Origin: an uncultured Bacteroidota bacterium | GTDB lineage: Bacteria > Bacteroidota > Bacteroidia > Bacteroidales > P3 | NCBI GenBank assembly: GCA_902796265.1 | Contig: CADBOG010000075.1 | Coordinates: forward strand, 1-33,846 | DNA length: 33,846 nt | Direction of reading: 5' to 3' | Shown: piece after piece, positions 17,109 to 26,790 of the stretch | Layout of the letters: every line of letters starts with the position of its first letter | Numbering within the stretch: the stretch's first letter is position 1 | Program-made: the position numbers and the translations under genes | The notes under the pieces: model-generated | What the model saw: only the letters and a program-made list of their open reading frames with translations | The model's database searches: none | What the model was told of the DNA's origin: nothing

Positions 17109-18953
17109 TTGGATATAATAAACATACTTCCAGATAGTGTCGCCAACCAGATAGCAGCTGGCGAGGTAGTCGACAGGCCAGCATCCGCAGTAAAAGAGCT
17201 ATTGGAGAACGCAATGGACGCAGGTGCCTCTTCGATACAACTTATTGTTAAGGATGCCGGACGCACCCTTATACAAGTTATAGACAACGGCTGTGGAATG
17301 AGCGATATAGATGCGAGACTTTGTTTCGAACGTCATGCCACATCGAAAATCAAGAAAGCTGATGACCTCTTTGCAATACGAACAATGGGGTTTAGAGGCG
17401 AGGCTTTGGCTTCTATTGCTGCCGTTGCACAAGTAGAACTCAAAACACGACTGCATGACAATGAGCTTGGCACACAAGTCATTATTGAAGGGTCGGACGT
17501 CAAAGACCAATCTCCATGCACATGTTCATGCGGCACATCAATTTCCGTCAAAAACCTTTTTTACAATATTCCCGCCAGACGTAATTTCCTAAAGAAAGAC
17601 AGCATAGAACTGTCACATATTGAGGAAATATTCAGACGAGTGGCGCTTGCCAACTACAGAACAGCTTTCAGTTTTTACAATAATGGAAAGCTGCTTTATG
17701 ATCTCAAACCAGGAAACTTTGCTCAACGTATAGCAGGTATTTTTGGGAACAACTACAACCAAAGGCTATACCATATAGAGGAAGAAACAGAACCCGTAAA
17801 GGTTTATGGTTATGTAGGCAAGTCGGAGTTCGTAAAACGATCACGCGGAGAGCAATACCTTTTTGTCAATGGACGTTTTATAAAGCACCCTGGTCTTTCT
17901 GCTGCGATTGAACGAGCCTATAACGAGTTAATTCCAGAAAGGACCTACCCTGCTTATTTCGTTTTACTTGAAGTAAATCCCGAACGACTTGACGTCAATA
18001 TTCATCCTACCAAGACAGAAGTGAGATTTATTGACGAGCAAACAATTTTCGCCATACTAAGAGCTGCTACAAAGAAGGCGCTTGGCCAGTTCTCATTAGC
18101 CACCGAGATAGAGTTCAACCCATCGACAGAAATAGACTTTACTCCCGCCCCGAGGGATTACATTCCGTCTGAACCTAAAGTATCATTCAACCCATATTTC
18201 AACCCATTCAAAGGAAGTGGCAACGAAGAGCGGAAATCGGAAACCAGGAATTGTAGATCTGAAGGTGTTTCTGCCCATAACGAATACCATAATTTCTTCG
18301 ACGACAAACCTTTAATCATTAACAATAATCAGCAAACAGGAACCCAAAGGTCAATACTAGAAAACAACGATTTCAGCATTACACGCTCATCTACAGCAAC
18401 GCCCATCAACTATCAAAACAGATTCATCATAACAACCATGAAGTCCGGCATCGTAGTCATCGACCAACAGAGGGCTCATGAACGAATACTCTACGAACGA
18501 ATTCTTGCTCAGCGCAATTCTGGACAAGTGGCAGCACAACAACTGCTCTTTCCTGTCAATTGCCGCTTTAATGCTGCAGACAGCGAATTGCTAACCGAGA
18601 TGTTGCCAGAACTACGAAAAGTAGGCTTCGTGATCGAACCTCTGGGACAAAACACCTTCGTGGTAACAGCAACACCACACGAAGTCGACTCCGAAAAAGT
18701 GCAAGACATTCTTGAGAAAACAATCGATGAGTACAAAAGTAATATGTTGCAAAAGATTAACGATAAAGAAAAAAGTATATGCATGAGCTTGGCTCGACAG
18801 TTGTCTGTTAGACAAGGAACTGCACTCAAAGCGGAAGAGATGCAACAACTTATTGCCGACCTCTTCAGTTGTCAAGCGCCAAACATCTCGCCATCAGGTC
18901 GCAAAACCATGTTTATCATGGGTGAACAAGAAATCGCAGAAAAAATGAAATGA
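17109..18953 (+). CDS. mutL: DNA mismatch repair protein MutL, TTG start
   Basis: MutL is the ATP-dependent matchmaker of mismatch repair, linking MutS to downstream nuclease action. It has 614 residues. The N-terminal GHKL ATPase is intact: KELLENAMDAGA with the catalytic Glu, DNGCGM, and TMGFRGEALASIAAV. The middle is a low-conservation linker rich in Asn/Ser/Pro (about 340-440), then the C-terminal dimerisation domain. The start is a TTG at 17109. The family N-terminus MDIINILPDSVANQIAAGE begins exactly there, and an in-frame TAA lies only three codons upstream, so no ATG is possible. In the C-terminal domain the metal-binding DQHA(X)2E(X)4E motif appears as DQQRAHERILYE, with both glutamates but without the His. 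The late CPHGRP-type motif is SPSGRK. Endonuclease activity is therefore doubtful. Confidence 0.95.
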   Translation: MDIINILPDSVANQIAAGEVVDRPASAVKELLENAMDAGASSIQLIVKDAGRTLIQVIDNGCGMSDIDARLCFERHATSKIKKADDLFAIRTMGFRGEALASIAAVAQVELKTRLHDNELGTQVIIEGSDVKDQSPCTCSCGTSISVKNLFYNIPARRNFLKKDSIELSHIEEIFRRVALANYRTAFSFYNNGKLLYDLKPGNFAQRIAGIFGNNYNQRLYHIEEETEPVKVYGYVGKSEFVKRSRGEQYLFVNGRFIKHPGLSAAIERAYNELIPERTYPAYFVLLEVNPERLDVNIHPTKTEVRFIDEQTIFAILRAATKKALGQFSLATEIEFNPSTEIDFTPAPRDYIPSEPKVSFNPYFNPFKGSGNEERKSETRNCRSEGVSAHNEYHNFFDDKPLIINNNQQTGTQRSILENNDFSITRSSTATPINYQNRFIITTMKSGIVVIDQQRAHERILYERILAQRNSGQVAAQQLLFPVNCRFNAADSELLTEMLPELRKVGFVIEPLGQNTFVVTATPHEVDSEKVQDILEKTIDEYKSNMLQKINDKEKSICMSLARQLSVRQGTALKAEEMQQLIADLFSCQAPNISPSGRKTMFIMGEQEIAEKMK

Positions 18954-18985
18954 ACGAAGGTCTTATCTATTAATAATAATCGACA

Positions 18986-19819
18986 ATGCCACAACAATAT
19001 TCACCTCAAGGTTTCAAGATGCTTCCCCAAGGAGTGAAGCATCTGATGATTATCAATGTCATCTTATTCATTGCCAGTTTGGTATTTCGTTCATCGCTCA
19101 ATATTGACCTCGATAGATGGCTGGCTCTCTACTACATTGGCAGCGACAATTTCCGTCCTTGGCAATACCTCACCTATATGTTTATGCATGGTAGCATAGA
19201 GCATATCTTCTTTAATATGTTCGCGCTGTGGATGTTCGGATATATACTCGAAAACCTTTGGGGCACAAAGAGATTCCTTATATACTATCTACTATGTGGC
19301 ATAGGTGCTGGAGTGGTACACACTCTTTTCGTGGGCATATCGTCAGCACCAGTTCTTGCAGCCATCAATGCTTATGCAGCCAATCCTTCACCCGATGCTC
19401 TTTTGCAGATTTATAGTACTCATTTTGAAGGTATAGTGAACCCTCATTGGGTTACAGAGGTGACTAACGCATGGCGTGGAGGACAAGTGGGTGACTTCGG
19501 TTATGAGACCACTAATGCTCTAATGAAGGTTTATAACGACGCCATCATAGGCATACCTACCGTTGGTGCATCAGGATCTGTGTATGGTATTCTATTAGCA
19601 TTCGGTATGATGTTTCCCAATGAACGTATTTATTTATACTTCATTATGCCTATTAAAGCAAAATGGTTTGTTATTGGATATGCCGTCATCGAACTTATCA
19701 CCGGCGTTATGGGCACCAATGACGGAATTGCACACTTCGCTCACCTTGGGGGCATGCTAGTAGGATTAATACTCATACTTCTTTGGAGGAGAAATAACGA
19801 AAGACAAATTGGCAATTGA
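18986..19819 (+). CDS. Rhomboid family intramembrane serine protease
   Basis: This is a membrane protein of 277 residues that should cleave substrates within or next to the membrane. The catalytic dyad is visible: Ser196 in GASGSVYG and His253 in HFAHLGG. The MHGSIEHIFFNMFALWMFG segment (67-85) carries the conserved HxxxN-type sequence of helix 2. Between the second group of helices and the GASG helix lies a long polar insertion (about 120-185), larger than in the minimal six-helix core. It starts 32 bp after mutL, and its stop overlaps the extended upstream frame of the next gene, so the three may be one transcript. Confidence 0.94.
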   Translation: MPQQYSPQGFKMLPQGVKHLMIINVILFIASLVFRSSLNIDLDRWLALYYIGSDNFRPWQYLTYMFMHGSIEHIFFNMFALWMFGYILENLWGTKRFLIYYLLCGIGAGVVHTLFVGISSAPVLAAINAYAANPSPDALLQIYSTHFEGIVNPHWVTEVTNAWRGGQVGDFGYETTNALMKVYNDAIIGIPTVGASGSVYGILLAFGMMFPNERIYLYFIMPIKAKWFVIGYAVIELITGVMGTNDGIAHFAHLGGMLVGLILILLWRRNNERQIGN

Positions 19820-19833
19820 TAATTGCATATCTT

Positions 19834-20712
19834 ATGTCGGACCATAAAAAAGGACTATTATACGGGCTTTTATGCTATACCATTTGGGGGCTTTTTCCGC
19901 TCTATTGGCGGATGATTGACCATGTGGATAGTATTGAGATTCTTGCACATCGCATGCTATGGTCAGGAGTTTTCATGGTGACGCTCTTCATCGGTATCCG
20001 ACATTTGCGTCTTCGCAATCATATCAAAAAGAGAAGCCAGTACCTCATGCTGCTGGTTACCGGCACACTCATCACTTTCAATTGGGGGCTTTATATCTGG
20101 GCAATCAATCATGGGTATATACTACAAAGTAGTTTGGGGTATTACATCAATCCGCTTGTAAATGTGCTACTTGGCTATGTTTTTCTTCACGAACGCTTGA
20201 ATCGTGCTCAAACAATTGCTCTTATTCTTGCTTTTGCGGGAGTACTATATTTCACGATTGACTATGGACACTTTCCTTTCATCTCATTAGCGCTAGCGTT
20301 CAGCTTCGGAATTTACGGCTTGTTGAAGAAGAAGATGGGATTGAACGCGACAGCAGCACTTACCGTTGAGACAATATGGATGATGCCTGCAGCGCTAATC
20401 TATATAACGTTTATTGCTGTTGAAGGCAACTCAGCTCTAAATACATTCGACTGGTTCACTTGGCTACTACTTTTATTAGCAGGTGCCGTGACTGCAATTC
20501 CCCTACTGCTATATGGCAAAGCGGCAGAACGCATCACACTTACCGCTTTGGGATTTCTTCAATATGTCTCCCCTACCGGACAGTTCCTTATTGGCATATT
20601 TGTATACCAAGAACCATTCACAACTGCTCATATTGTATGTTTTTCACTGATTTGGACTGGATTAATCATATTCACGATTGACACAATAAGAACTATTCGA
20701 GTCAAAAAATAG
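19834..20712 (+). CDS. rarD: RarD-like permease, EamA (DMT) superfamily
   Basis: This is an inner-membrane protein of 292 residues with about ten hydrophobic helices arranged as two EamA repeats. The opening MSDHKKGLLYGLLCYTIWGL and LFPLYWRMI with EILAHRMLWS match the RarD group. E. coli RarD has 296 residues. The frame is open from a TTG at 19816 that overlaps the rhomboid stop, but the ATG at 19834 gives the family N-terminus and is preferred. The transported compound is not established for the family; the name comes from an early chloramphenicol-resistance report. It is likely cotranscribed with the rhomboid gene. Confidence 0.88.
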   Translation: MSDHKKGLLYGLLCYTIWGLFPLYWRMIDHVDSIEILAHRMLWSGVFMVTLFIGIRHLRLRNHIKKRSQYLMLLVTGTLITFNWGLYIWAINHGYILQSSLGYYINPLVNVLLGYVFLHERLNRAQTIALILAFAGVLYFTIDYGHFPFISLALAFSFGIYGLLKKKMGLNATAALTVETIWMMPAALIYITFIAVEGNSALNTFDWFTWLLLLLAGAVTAIPLLLYGKAAERITLTALGFLQYVSPTGQFLIGIFVYQEPFTTAHIVCFSLIWTGLIIFTIDTIRTIRVKK

Positions 20713-20774
20713 ATGTTAATAAATAGGAAAGGAACATCATTTCAAGTAATAAAAGTCAAATAAATAAAAACGCC

Positions 20775-22907
20775 ATGAAAAGAAACTATACTTGTATTTT
20801 AATCTTAAGCACAATAGCCATGCTTACATCATGTAAAAACGGACATCCTGACAGCGAGCCAGTATCCTACCCCGAAACCAAAGTTTGCGATACTGTAGAC
20901 AACTATTTCGGCACAGAAGTGGCTGATCCTTATCGATGGTTGGAGGACGACTATTCAGAAGAAACCGCCAATTGGGTAAAGGCTCAGAACGAGTTGACAA
21001 ACAATTATCTGGCACAGATTCCATACCGTGAGCAGATGAAGAAACATCTAATGGATATTTTCAACTATCCAAAAGAATCTGCACCTTGGAAAAAGGGCGA
21101 ACGCTACTTCTTCTACCACAATGACGGATTGCAGAACCAAAGTGTTTTATACTATAAGAATTCGCTTGACGGAGAGGCTATTGAACTGCTCGACCCCAAC
21201 AAACTATCGAAAGATGGCACCGTGGCTCTGTCGACATTAGATATCTCAGAAGATGGCAACTATCTTGGTTACGCCATCTCAAGAAATGGCAGCGACTGGC
21301 AAGAGATATTTGTCAAGAACATTGTTACAGGTGAAGAGCTCAGCGACCATCTCATGTGGGTGAAATTCTCTGGTATTGCATGGAAAGACGATGGTTTCTT
21401 TTATAGTCGCTTCCCTGAACCCAAGAACCAACTATCTGGCGTTAACGAGAATGGCAAACTATACTATCATAAAGTAGGCACCGACCAAAAAGCCGACCAA
21501 CTCGCTTATCAAGACCCATCAAACCCCGACCTTAGTTTCTCTGCCGAAGTGGTAAACAAACGTTGGCTTGTCATTTATGGCAGCGAGTCAACGTCGGGCA
21601 ACACTCTTTATTTCAAAGACCTCAACGACCCAAAGGCAAAACTTGTCAAAGTGGTCGACAATTTCGATAACGACTATGGTGTCATCGATGAGATAGATGG
21701 CAAATTCGTAGTAATAACCAACAACGAAACACCTGAATACAAGGTCATTACTATTCCTACCAATAATCCATCGAGAGATAATTGGCATGACCTCATACCT
21801 TCAGCATCACCTGAAGTGCTTTCTGGGGTTAGCCATGTCGGACACCGTCTGATAGCCAGCTACACCAAGGATGCCCACTCGGTGGTACGCATCTTCGACG
21901 TGAACGGTAAAAAACTCGCCGACCTCGACAACGACATGATTGGTTCCATCAGCGGTTTTAGCGGCGATTGTGACGACACAGAAACCTTCTATACCGTCAC
22001 TTCTTATACAACCCCTGCAACCATCTACCATTACGATGTTGCAAACAACAAATCAACTCTTTACAAACAAAGCAAAATAAAATTCAACTCTGACGATTAC
22101 GAAACAGAACTGGAATTCTACGCCTCAAAAGATGGCACAAAGATTCCCATTTTTATCACCCATAAGAAGGGTATAAAACTCAACGGCAAGAACCCAACCC
22201 TTCTCTATGGTTACGGAGGATTCAATGTCTCTTTGACACCCACCTTTAGTGTCGCTCGTGTAGCATGGATGGAGCAGGGAGGCGTGCTTGCGGTGGCTTG
22301 CCTGCGTGGCGGCGGTGAATATGGTGAAACCTGGCACAAGGCTGGCATCAAGATGCAGAAGCAAAATGTCTTCGACGACTGTATAGCTGCTGCCGAATTT
22401 CTGATTTCCAAGAAGTACACCTCGCCAAAATATCTTGCGCTTCAAGGCGGTTCTAATGGTGGCTTGCTTGTTGGTGCTGTAGTCAACCAACGTCCCGACC
22501 TTTTCGCTGTTGCCATACCACAAGTTGGGGTTATGGATATGCTACGTTACCATAAATTCACCATTGGTCGCTATTGGGCCGTCGACTACGGCACTAGCGA
22601 GGATAATAAAGAAATGTTTGAGTATCTTTTCAAATACTCGCCACTGCATTCAATCAAGAACGGCGTTGATTATCCAGCCATTCTTGTAACAACCGCCGAC
22701 CACGACGACCGTGTTGTTCCTGCCCACTCGTTCAAATATGCCGCCACTCTTCAAAACAGCAAGATAGGTAATCGGCCACACCTTATCCGCATCGAAAGCA
22801 ATGCAGGTCACGGAAGTGGCAAACCTCTCGACAAGAGCATTAATGAGATAGTTGATATCTACTCATTCATATTCTTTAATATGGGTATAACTCCAAAATA
22901 TCAGTAA
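20775..22907 (+). CDS. Prolyl oligopeptidase family serine peptidase (S9A), predicted lipoprotein
   Basis: This is a 710-residue peptidase expected to cut short peptides after proline. The N-terminus is a lipoprotein signal ending in AMLTSC with the Cys near residue 20, so the enzyme should be exported and lipid-anchored, unlike cytosolic POP. The mature N-terminus has the family segment DNYFGTEVADPYRWLEDD. A beta-propeller follows, then the alpha/beta-hydrolase domain with Ser560 in LQGGSNGGLL, the catalytic Asp within TADHDDRVVP (640-649) and His679 in NAGHGSG. All catalytic residues are present and the length matches the family. It follows rarD by 62 bp and precedes the CPBP gene. Confidence 0.94.
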   Translation: MKRNYTCILILSTIAMLTSCKNGHPDSEPVSYPETKVCDTVDNYFGTEVADPYRWLEDDYSEETANWVKAQNELTNNYLAQIPYREQMKKHLMDIFNYPKESAPWKKGERYFFYHNDGLQNQSVLYYKNSLDGEAIELLDPNKLSKDGTVALSTLDISEDGNYLGYAISRNGSDWQEIFVKNIVTGEELSDHLMWVKFSGIAWKDDGFFYSRFPEPKNQLSGVNENGKLYYHKVGTDQKADQLAYQDPSNPDLSFSAEVVNKRWLVIYGSESTSGNTLYFKDLNDPKAKLVKVVDNFDNDYGVIDEIDGKFVVITNNETPEYKVITIPTNNPSRDNWHDLIPSASPEVLSGVSHVGHRLIASYTKDAHSVVRIFDVNGKKLADLDNDMIGSISGFSGDCDDTETFYTVTSYTTPATIYHYDVANNKSTLYKQSKIKFNSDDYETELEFYASKDGTKIPIFITHKKGIKLNGKNPTLLYGYGGFNVSLTPTFSVARVAWMEQGGVLAVACLRGGGEYGETWHKAGIKMQKQNVFDDCIAAAEFLISKKYTSPKYLALQGGSNGGLLVGAVVNQRPDLFAVAIPQVGVMDMLRYHKFTIGRYWAVDYGTSEDNKEMFEYLFKYSPLHSIKNGVDYPAILVTTADHDDRVVPAHSFKYAATLQNSKIGNRPHLIRIESNAGHGSGKPLDKSINEIVDIYSFIFFNMGITPKYQ

Positions 22908-22968
22908 AAATAAGTCACTTAATAGATTGTTTAAAAGCAATCTTAAAACAGCACTTTTCGCATCACAC

Positions 22969-24009
22969 ATGACAGACACTACTTCCAATATGACAGATAG
23001 CCGCAAACCAAAACTTTTCCGATGGGCTCTTTGGTGGGGCCTTGGCATTATGGTGGTTTGCCTTGCAATTATCATTATTGACGCTGTCGTCACAATGAAC
23101 CAGCCATCAGGCGAGTCCATTGATAATCAAATGATGGACATCATTTATTCTCTTGTCTATGACTTCGGCATCTGGCCAATAATCATTTATTTAGGTATCA
23201 TAGGTCCGATAATCGAAGAGCTGTGCTTCCGTTCATGGGGAAACGGCAAGAGTTGGACAGGTTTCGTCTCTGTAGTACTAATAACCCTCTGGGCGGCAGC
23301 TTTGGCTTGGTGGCTGGCATTAATCACACTTTGTGCGGGTATCGCAATCATGGTGGCGTTTGAGCATGATAAGAGTCGGAGACTCTTTGCTTTAATGCTA
23401 TACTCGTCTCTACTCTTCGCACTCATACACATTGGCAATTATGACCCTAGCGAAGGAGTGGTTATGTTCATTATTGCCATATTGCACAAGTTTGGCATGG
23501 GTCTGCTTGCTTCCTATCTGGCTATAAACCATGGCCTATTGTGGTCAATAACTCTGCATGTGGTTAACAACAGCATAATCGCTGCCATGATGGGTATTGG
23601 CTTCAACATGGCGGCCAACGAGGTTGTCAAAATCGATACAGAGGAATACAGTATCACAATGCGCCCAATATTGACCTCCCGCCAGGAGCCCGAGAACAAC
23701 GAATCCGGATGGCTGAATGATAGCGTGTTCACTTCTTACAACTGTCCAAGTTACGTGCCATACTACATGGGAACCTTCGACTCTGTCACCAATGACTCCG
23801 AGCAAGACTTGCCAAATACATACACCGAGGTTGATTATGAGTGGAGCGAGCATGCGTGGATTTATTTAAAAGTAGTGATGCATGGAGGCAGCCGCAACTA
23901 CATAGGTGTGACACGTGAAATGGAGAAAGAGGGTTGGATAGCCATCGACACTAATGAGGATGGCAGCCTCTTTATTCGCAACACCTACGACCCTTTGAAA
24001 GGATTATAG
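22969..24009 (+). CDS. CPBP family intramembrane metalloprotease with an extra C-terminal region
   Basis: This is a polytopic membrane protein of the CPBP (CAAX protease and bacteriocin-processing, Abi) family. From the ATG at 22969 it has 346 residues; the frame is open from a TTG at 22927. The three family motifs are present: EELCFR (83-88, EExxxR), FALIH (FxxxH) and HVVNN. They lie in closely spaced hydrophobic segments over about the first 225 residues. The remaining 120 or so residues are soluble, acidic and unrelated to the usual family core, with sequence such as YVPYYMGTFDSV and DYEWSEHAWIYLKV. The gene lies 61 bp after the S9A peptidase gene and 22 bp before the 791-residue unknown. 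The substrate is unknown; such proteins act in prenyl-protein or peptide processing in other systems. Confidence 0.85.
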   Translation: MTDTTSNMTDSRKPKLFRWALWWGLGIMVVCLAIIIIDAVVTMNQPSGESIDNQMMDIIYSLVYDFGIWPIIIYLGIIGPIIEELCFRSWGNGKSWTGFVSVVLITLWAAALAWWLALITLCAGIAIMVAFEHDKSRRLFALMLYSSLLFALIHIGNYDPSEGVVMFIIAILHKFGMGLLASYLAINHGLLWSITLHVVNNSIIAAMMGIGFNMAANEVVKIDTEEYSITMRPILTSRQEPENNESGWLNDSVFTSYNCPSYVPYYMGTFDSVTNDSEQDLPNTYTEVDYEWSEHAWIYLKVVMHGGSRNYIGVTREMEKEGWIAIDTNEDGSLFIRNTYDPLKGL

Positions 24010-24031
24010 GAATGGTGTTTTTGTAAATATA

Positions 24032-26407
24032 ATGATGTCAGCAAAATATATGCCAATGAACAAAAGAATACATATAACAATTCTATGTTTGTTTGCCATT
24101 GCTGCAATCATAATAGGTATTCTATTGGTATTTGGTCGGACATCGATTGTAGAGAGCGTGAGACAAGAGAGTGCCAAAATGTTTAAGTATGAATATATCC
24201 CAAACCAGAAAGTAATAATTGATAGCACTTTCGCAGCAAGGATGTCTGATTCGATATACAAAGATTTCCGTCATAAATACCGATTTCATTACCAAAGTAT
24301 CGGAATGGCATCGTTCGCAGATAGCAGCCGTATGATTCTTCTCAGCGACCTTCCACCTCACTTCGAGACCGACTCTGTTTCTACTATTTTCAGCGAATTC
24401 ACTCACCATGCAGAACTGCAAAAACATCCTATCGGATACGATGGATACACTACTGACATGATCATTTTGGTGGGCAATGCCACTAGCGAAAACTGCAATC
24501 GGCTGATTAGGCGACTGAACCGTCAATTGTTCCTCAGCGACTATAAGCCAGTCACGATGGCTTTGCCTGCTGAGGAGAAAAGGCGTTATTATGTCAAAGA
24601 TGATGATAAGGAATATCTGGACGTCAAGGGACTCGACTACCAGATTTCATTGGACGAATTCAACACATGGTTTCTTGAAGAAAGCGAAGGTTTTATTCAT
24701 CTCAGCGACACCAATACAATACTAACCATCAACAACATCTTTGATTCCCAAGCACGTGGTGTGTTTTTTAGTCAACAACCAGGCTTTGTGGCATGGGCCG
24801 TGGCAAAAAATGCCGACATCGCTCCCCAAATTGGCGACATAAGACAGTTCACTCTCGATGCCGACCTTATTCTTGGTGCATTGGCTGACAGCAACACTCT
24901 GATTATCATTGGCCGTGAGCGTCAATCTCCTCTACACGAACTTCCTCCATTACAGATAGAAAGCATACTATTGCTTGCCGCCACAACTGAGAAGGAGTTA
25001 TCTCAAAGTCTCGACATCAACGACCTTATGGCTGGCAAGATGTGCAACGGGAAAGACTGGTGCCCAACTTACCTGAGTCGTGAGCTGGAAAACACCGAGT
25101 TCGGCGACCTTATGACCATCACCGATATTTTGCTTAAAGATTGGTCGGAGCATGGCACCATACAAGAGGCATACTATCGTTACCCTGAGCCTGGCTACTA
25201 TCCTTTCGACCGTCCTCTGTTCCGCAAACTTGGACTCAACGAGTTGGTATACAATTGGAACACAGCTGACTTGATGTATGCAATTGACATCAAAGATGGA
25301 GAAAACAATGAGCCCATCACCATTTATACCCTCGGGAGAACCGGTTCGCTTCCTGTCAGTTACTTCAACTCCCAAGAGCGGAGCCAATCTATAGGATATA
25401 AGTATGAGAGTCAGGCTTACCATTATTTCGCCACTCTTGGCAACACCGACCTCGCCCGCGTGGTTCAGTACACCGCCTTATACCAGTTGTTTATCGACAA
25501 CAACATCAGTTATTCAGGCAACACCTATTCCTCTTTCCCCAAGAACAAACCTTTCCTTTTGTTCAAACCCACTTCGGAACTGCTTAACAAAATCAAAGGT
25601 CTTGGTAATGAAGACATCAACCGTTTGGCAGACAGCATCTCTCAACGCAGTTTCAATCTATTCCAGAAGGATCAAGTTGACAAACAGCTGCGTGCGAGTG
25701 AGCAGGAACACGGCATGTCATACAGCAACGAGAATATTGATGCCATATACGGCCAAGTGCACAGCAACACCCAAGCTGGTATCGCTCGTAGTTTTCTGAA
25801 AATAAAAGAAATGCTCGTCAGCCTTACAGAAGAACAGTTTAAGCAACTTGCACGCTATCTCTCCTACCCTCGCGGAGTAACAATCAACGACCAAAAGAGC
25901 TATAATACCTATTTAAGAGCTCGACAAGTCAACCAGTTTATTCGCGAAGTGGGGAAAAATAACCTTGATTTGCTGGACATGGATCTCAACAATGTGAAGA
26001 ACTGGTATTCTGGCTGTCTCAAAAGCAACGCTGGCAGATACCTAAAAACATCGTCGCTAATCGTCACCTTCAACGACATGATGACTACTGGTGGCCATAA
26101 CATTTCTTCACGCATCAGCCGTGTGAACTCGATGACCAACTATAAACGCAACCGTGGATACACTCCGACCAATTATAATCGCAAAAAAGATGATATGGAT
26201 CCAGCTACTGATAATACTCCTAACGTAAACAAGCCAACAAAAACAACTGCACCATCAAAAAACAAGCCAACAACAAGCAATCAAAAACCAAAACAATCAA
26301 GTTCTCAACCCAGCACTAAAACTCAAAGACAACCCAGCAATAAATCATCTGTCCGTCCTCGCTCGTCGGTCATCTCCTCCGCCCCACGAAGAACACGAGG
26401 GCTATAG
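24032..26407 (+). CDS. Large membrane-anchored protein of unknown function
   Basis: I do not recognise this 791-residue protein. One hydrophobic helix near residues 13-33 (ITILCLFAIAAIIIGILLVF) follows a short basic start, so it is probably anchored in the inner membrane with the rest in the periplasm. The large middle region (about 60-700) is mixed alpha/beta with no obvious catalytic motif. The last 70-80 residues are low-complexity, rich in Pro, Ser, Thr, Lys, Asn and Gln, and end in a basic stretch (RPRSSVISSAPRRTRGL). Met9 (24056) is an alternative start that gives a shorter lead into the helix. It lies 22 bp after the CPBP gene and 27 bp before the DUF1294 gene and is likely cotranscribed with both. 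A role tied to the CPBP protease is only inference. Confidence 0.8.
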   Translation: MMSAKYMPMNKRIHITILCLFAIAAIIIGILLVFGRTSIVESVRQESAKMFKYEYIPNQKVIIDSTFAARMSDSIYKDFRHKYRFHYQSIGMASFADSSRMILLSDLPPHFETDSVSTIFSEFTHHAELQKHPIGYDGYTTDMIILVGNATSENCNRLIRRLNRQLFLSDYKPVTMALPAEEKRRYYVKDDDKEYLDVKGLDYQISLDEFNTWFLEESEGFIHLSDTNTILTINNIFDSQARGVFFSQQPGFVAWAVAKNADIAPQIGDIRQFTLDADLILGALADSNTLIIIGRERQSPLHELPPLQIESILLLAATTEKELSQSLDINDLMAGKMCNGKDWCPTYLSRELENTEFGDLMTITDILLKDWSEHGTIQEAYYRYPEPGYYPFDRPLFRKLGLNELVYNWNTADLMYAIDIKDGENNEPITIYTLGRTGSLPVSYFNSQERSQSIGYKYESQAYHYFATLGNTDLARVVQYTALYQLFIDNNISYSGNTYSSFPKNKPFLLFKPTSELLNKIKGLGNEDINRLADSISQRSFNLFQKDQVDKQLRASEQEHGMSYSNENIDAIYGQVHSNTQAGIARSFLKIKEMLVSLTEEQFKQLARYLSYPRGVTINDQKSYNTYLRARQVNQFIREVGKNNLDLLDMDLNNVKNWYSGCLKSNAGRYLKTSSLIVTFNDMMTTGGHNISSRISRVNSMTNYKRNRGYTPTNYNRKKDDMDPATDNTPNVNKPTKTTAPSKNKPTTSNQKPKQSSSQPSTKTQRQPSNKSSVRPRSSVISSAPRRTRGL

Positions 26408-26434
26408 TAAAGACAACATTGGCATCAATTCAAA

Positions 26435-26716
26435 ATGGAAAAAAACTTATTCATATATTTATTAATTGCTAACGTCATCACATTCGTCATTTATGGCATC
26501 GACAAATGGAAGGCGCGACACGACAGATGGAGAGTTCCTGAATCTGTACTTATTCTCCTTGCCATCTTAGGTGGCAGCTTAGGCGCCTTACTGGCAATGA
26601 GGTTGTTTCATCATAAAACGAAAAAGAATAAGTTTGCATTTGGTATCCCTATCATCTTGGTATTGCAGATTTCAGCGATGATTTTTTATGCCTGCAACCA
26701 AATAATAGGGAAATGA
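26435..26716 (+). CDS. DUF1294 family small membrane protein
   Basis: A 93-residue protein with three predicted membrane helices. The family pattern is clear: LLIANVITFVIYGIDKWKAR near the start, then RVPESVLILLAILGGSLGALLAM and the basic HHKTKKNKFAFGIPII. Function is unknown for this family. Elsewhere the domain is sometimes fused to a cold-shock domain, which is not present here. It sits 27 bp after the 791-residue protein gene. Confidence 0.88.
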   Translation: MEKNLFIYLLIANVITFVIYGIDKWKARHDRWRVPESVLILLAILGGSLGALLAMRLFHHKTKKNKFAFGIPIILVLQISAMIFYACNQIIGK

Positions 26717-26790
26717 TTAATGATTATCAAGATTGAACACGACCGTTTTTATTGTCCATTACCTCAAAAATTCACAATCTATACTACAAT

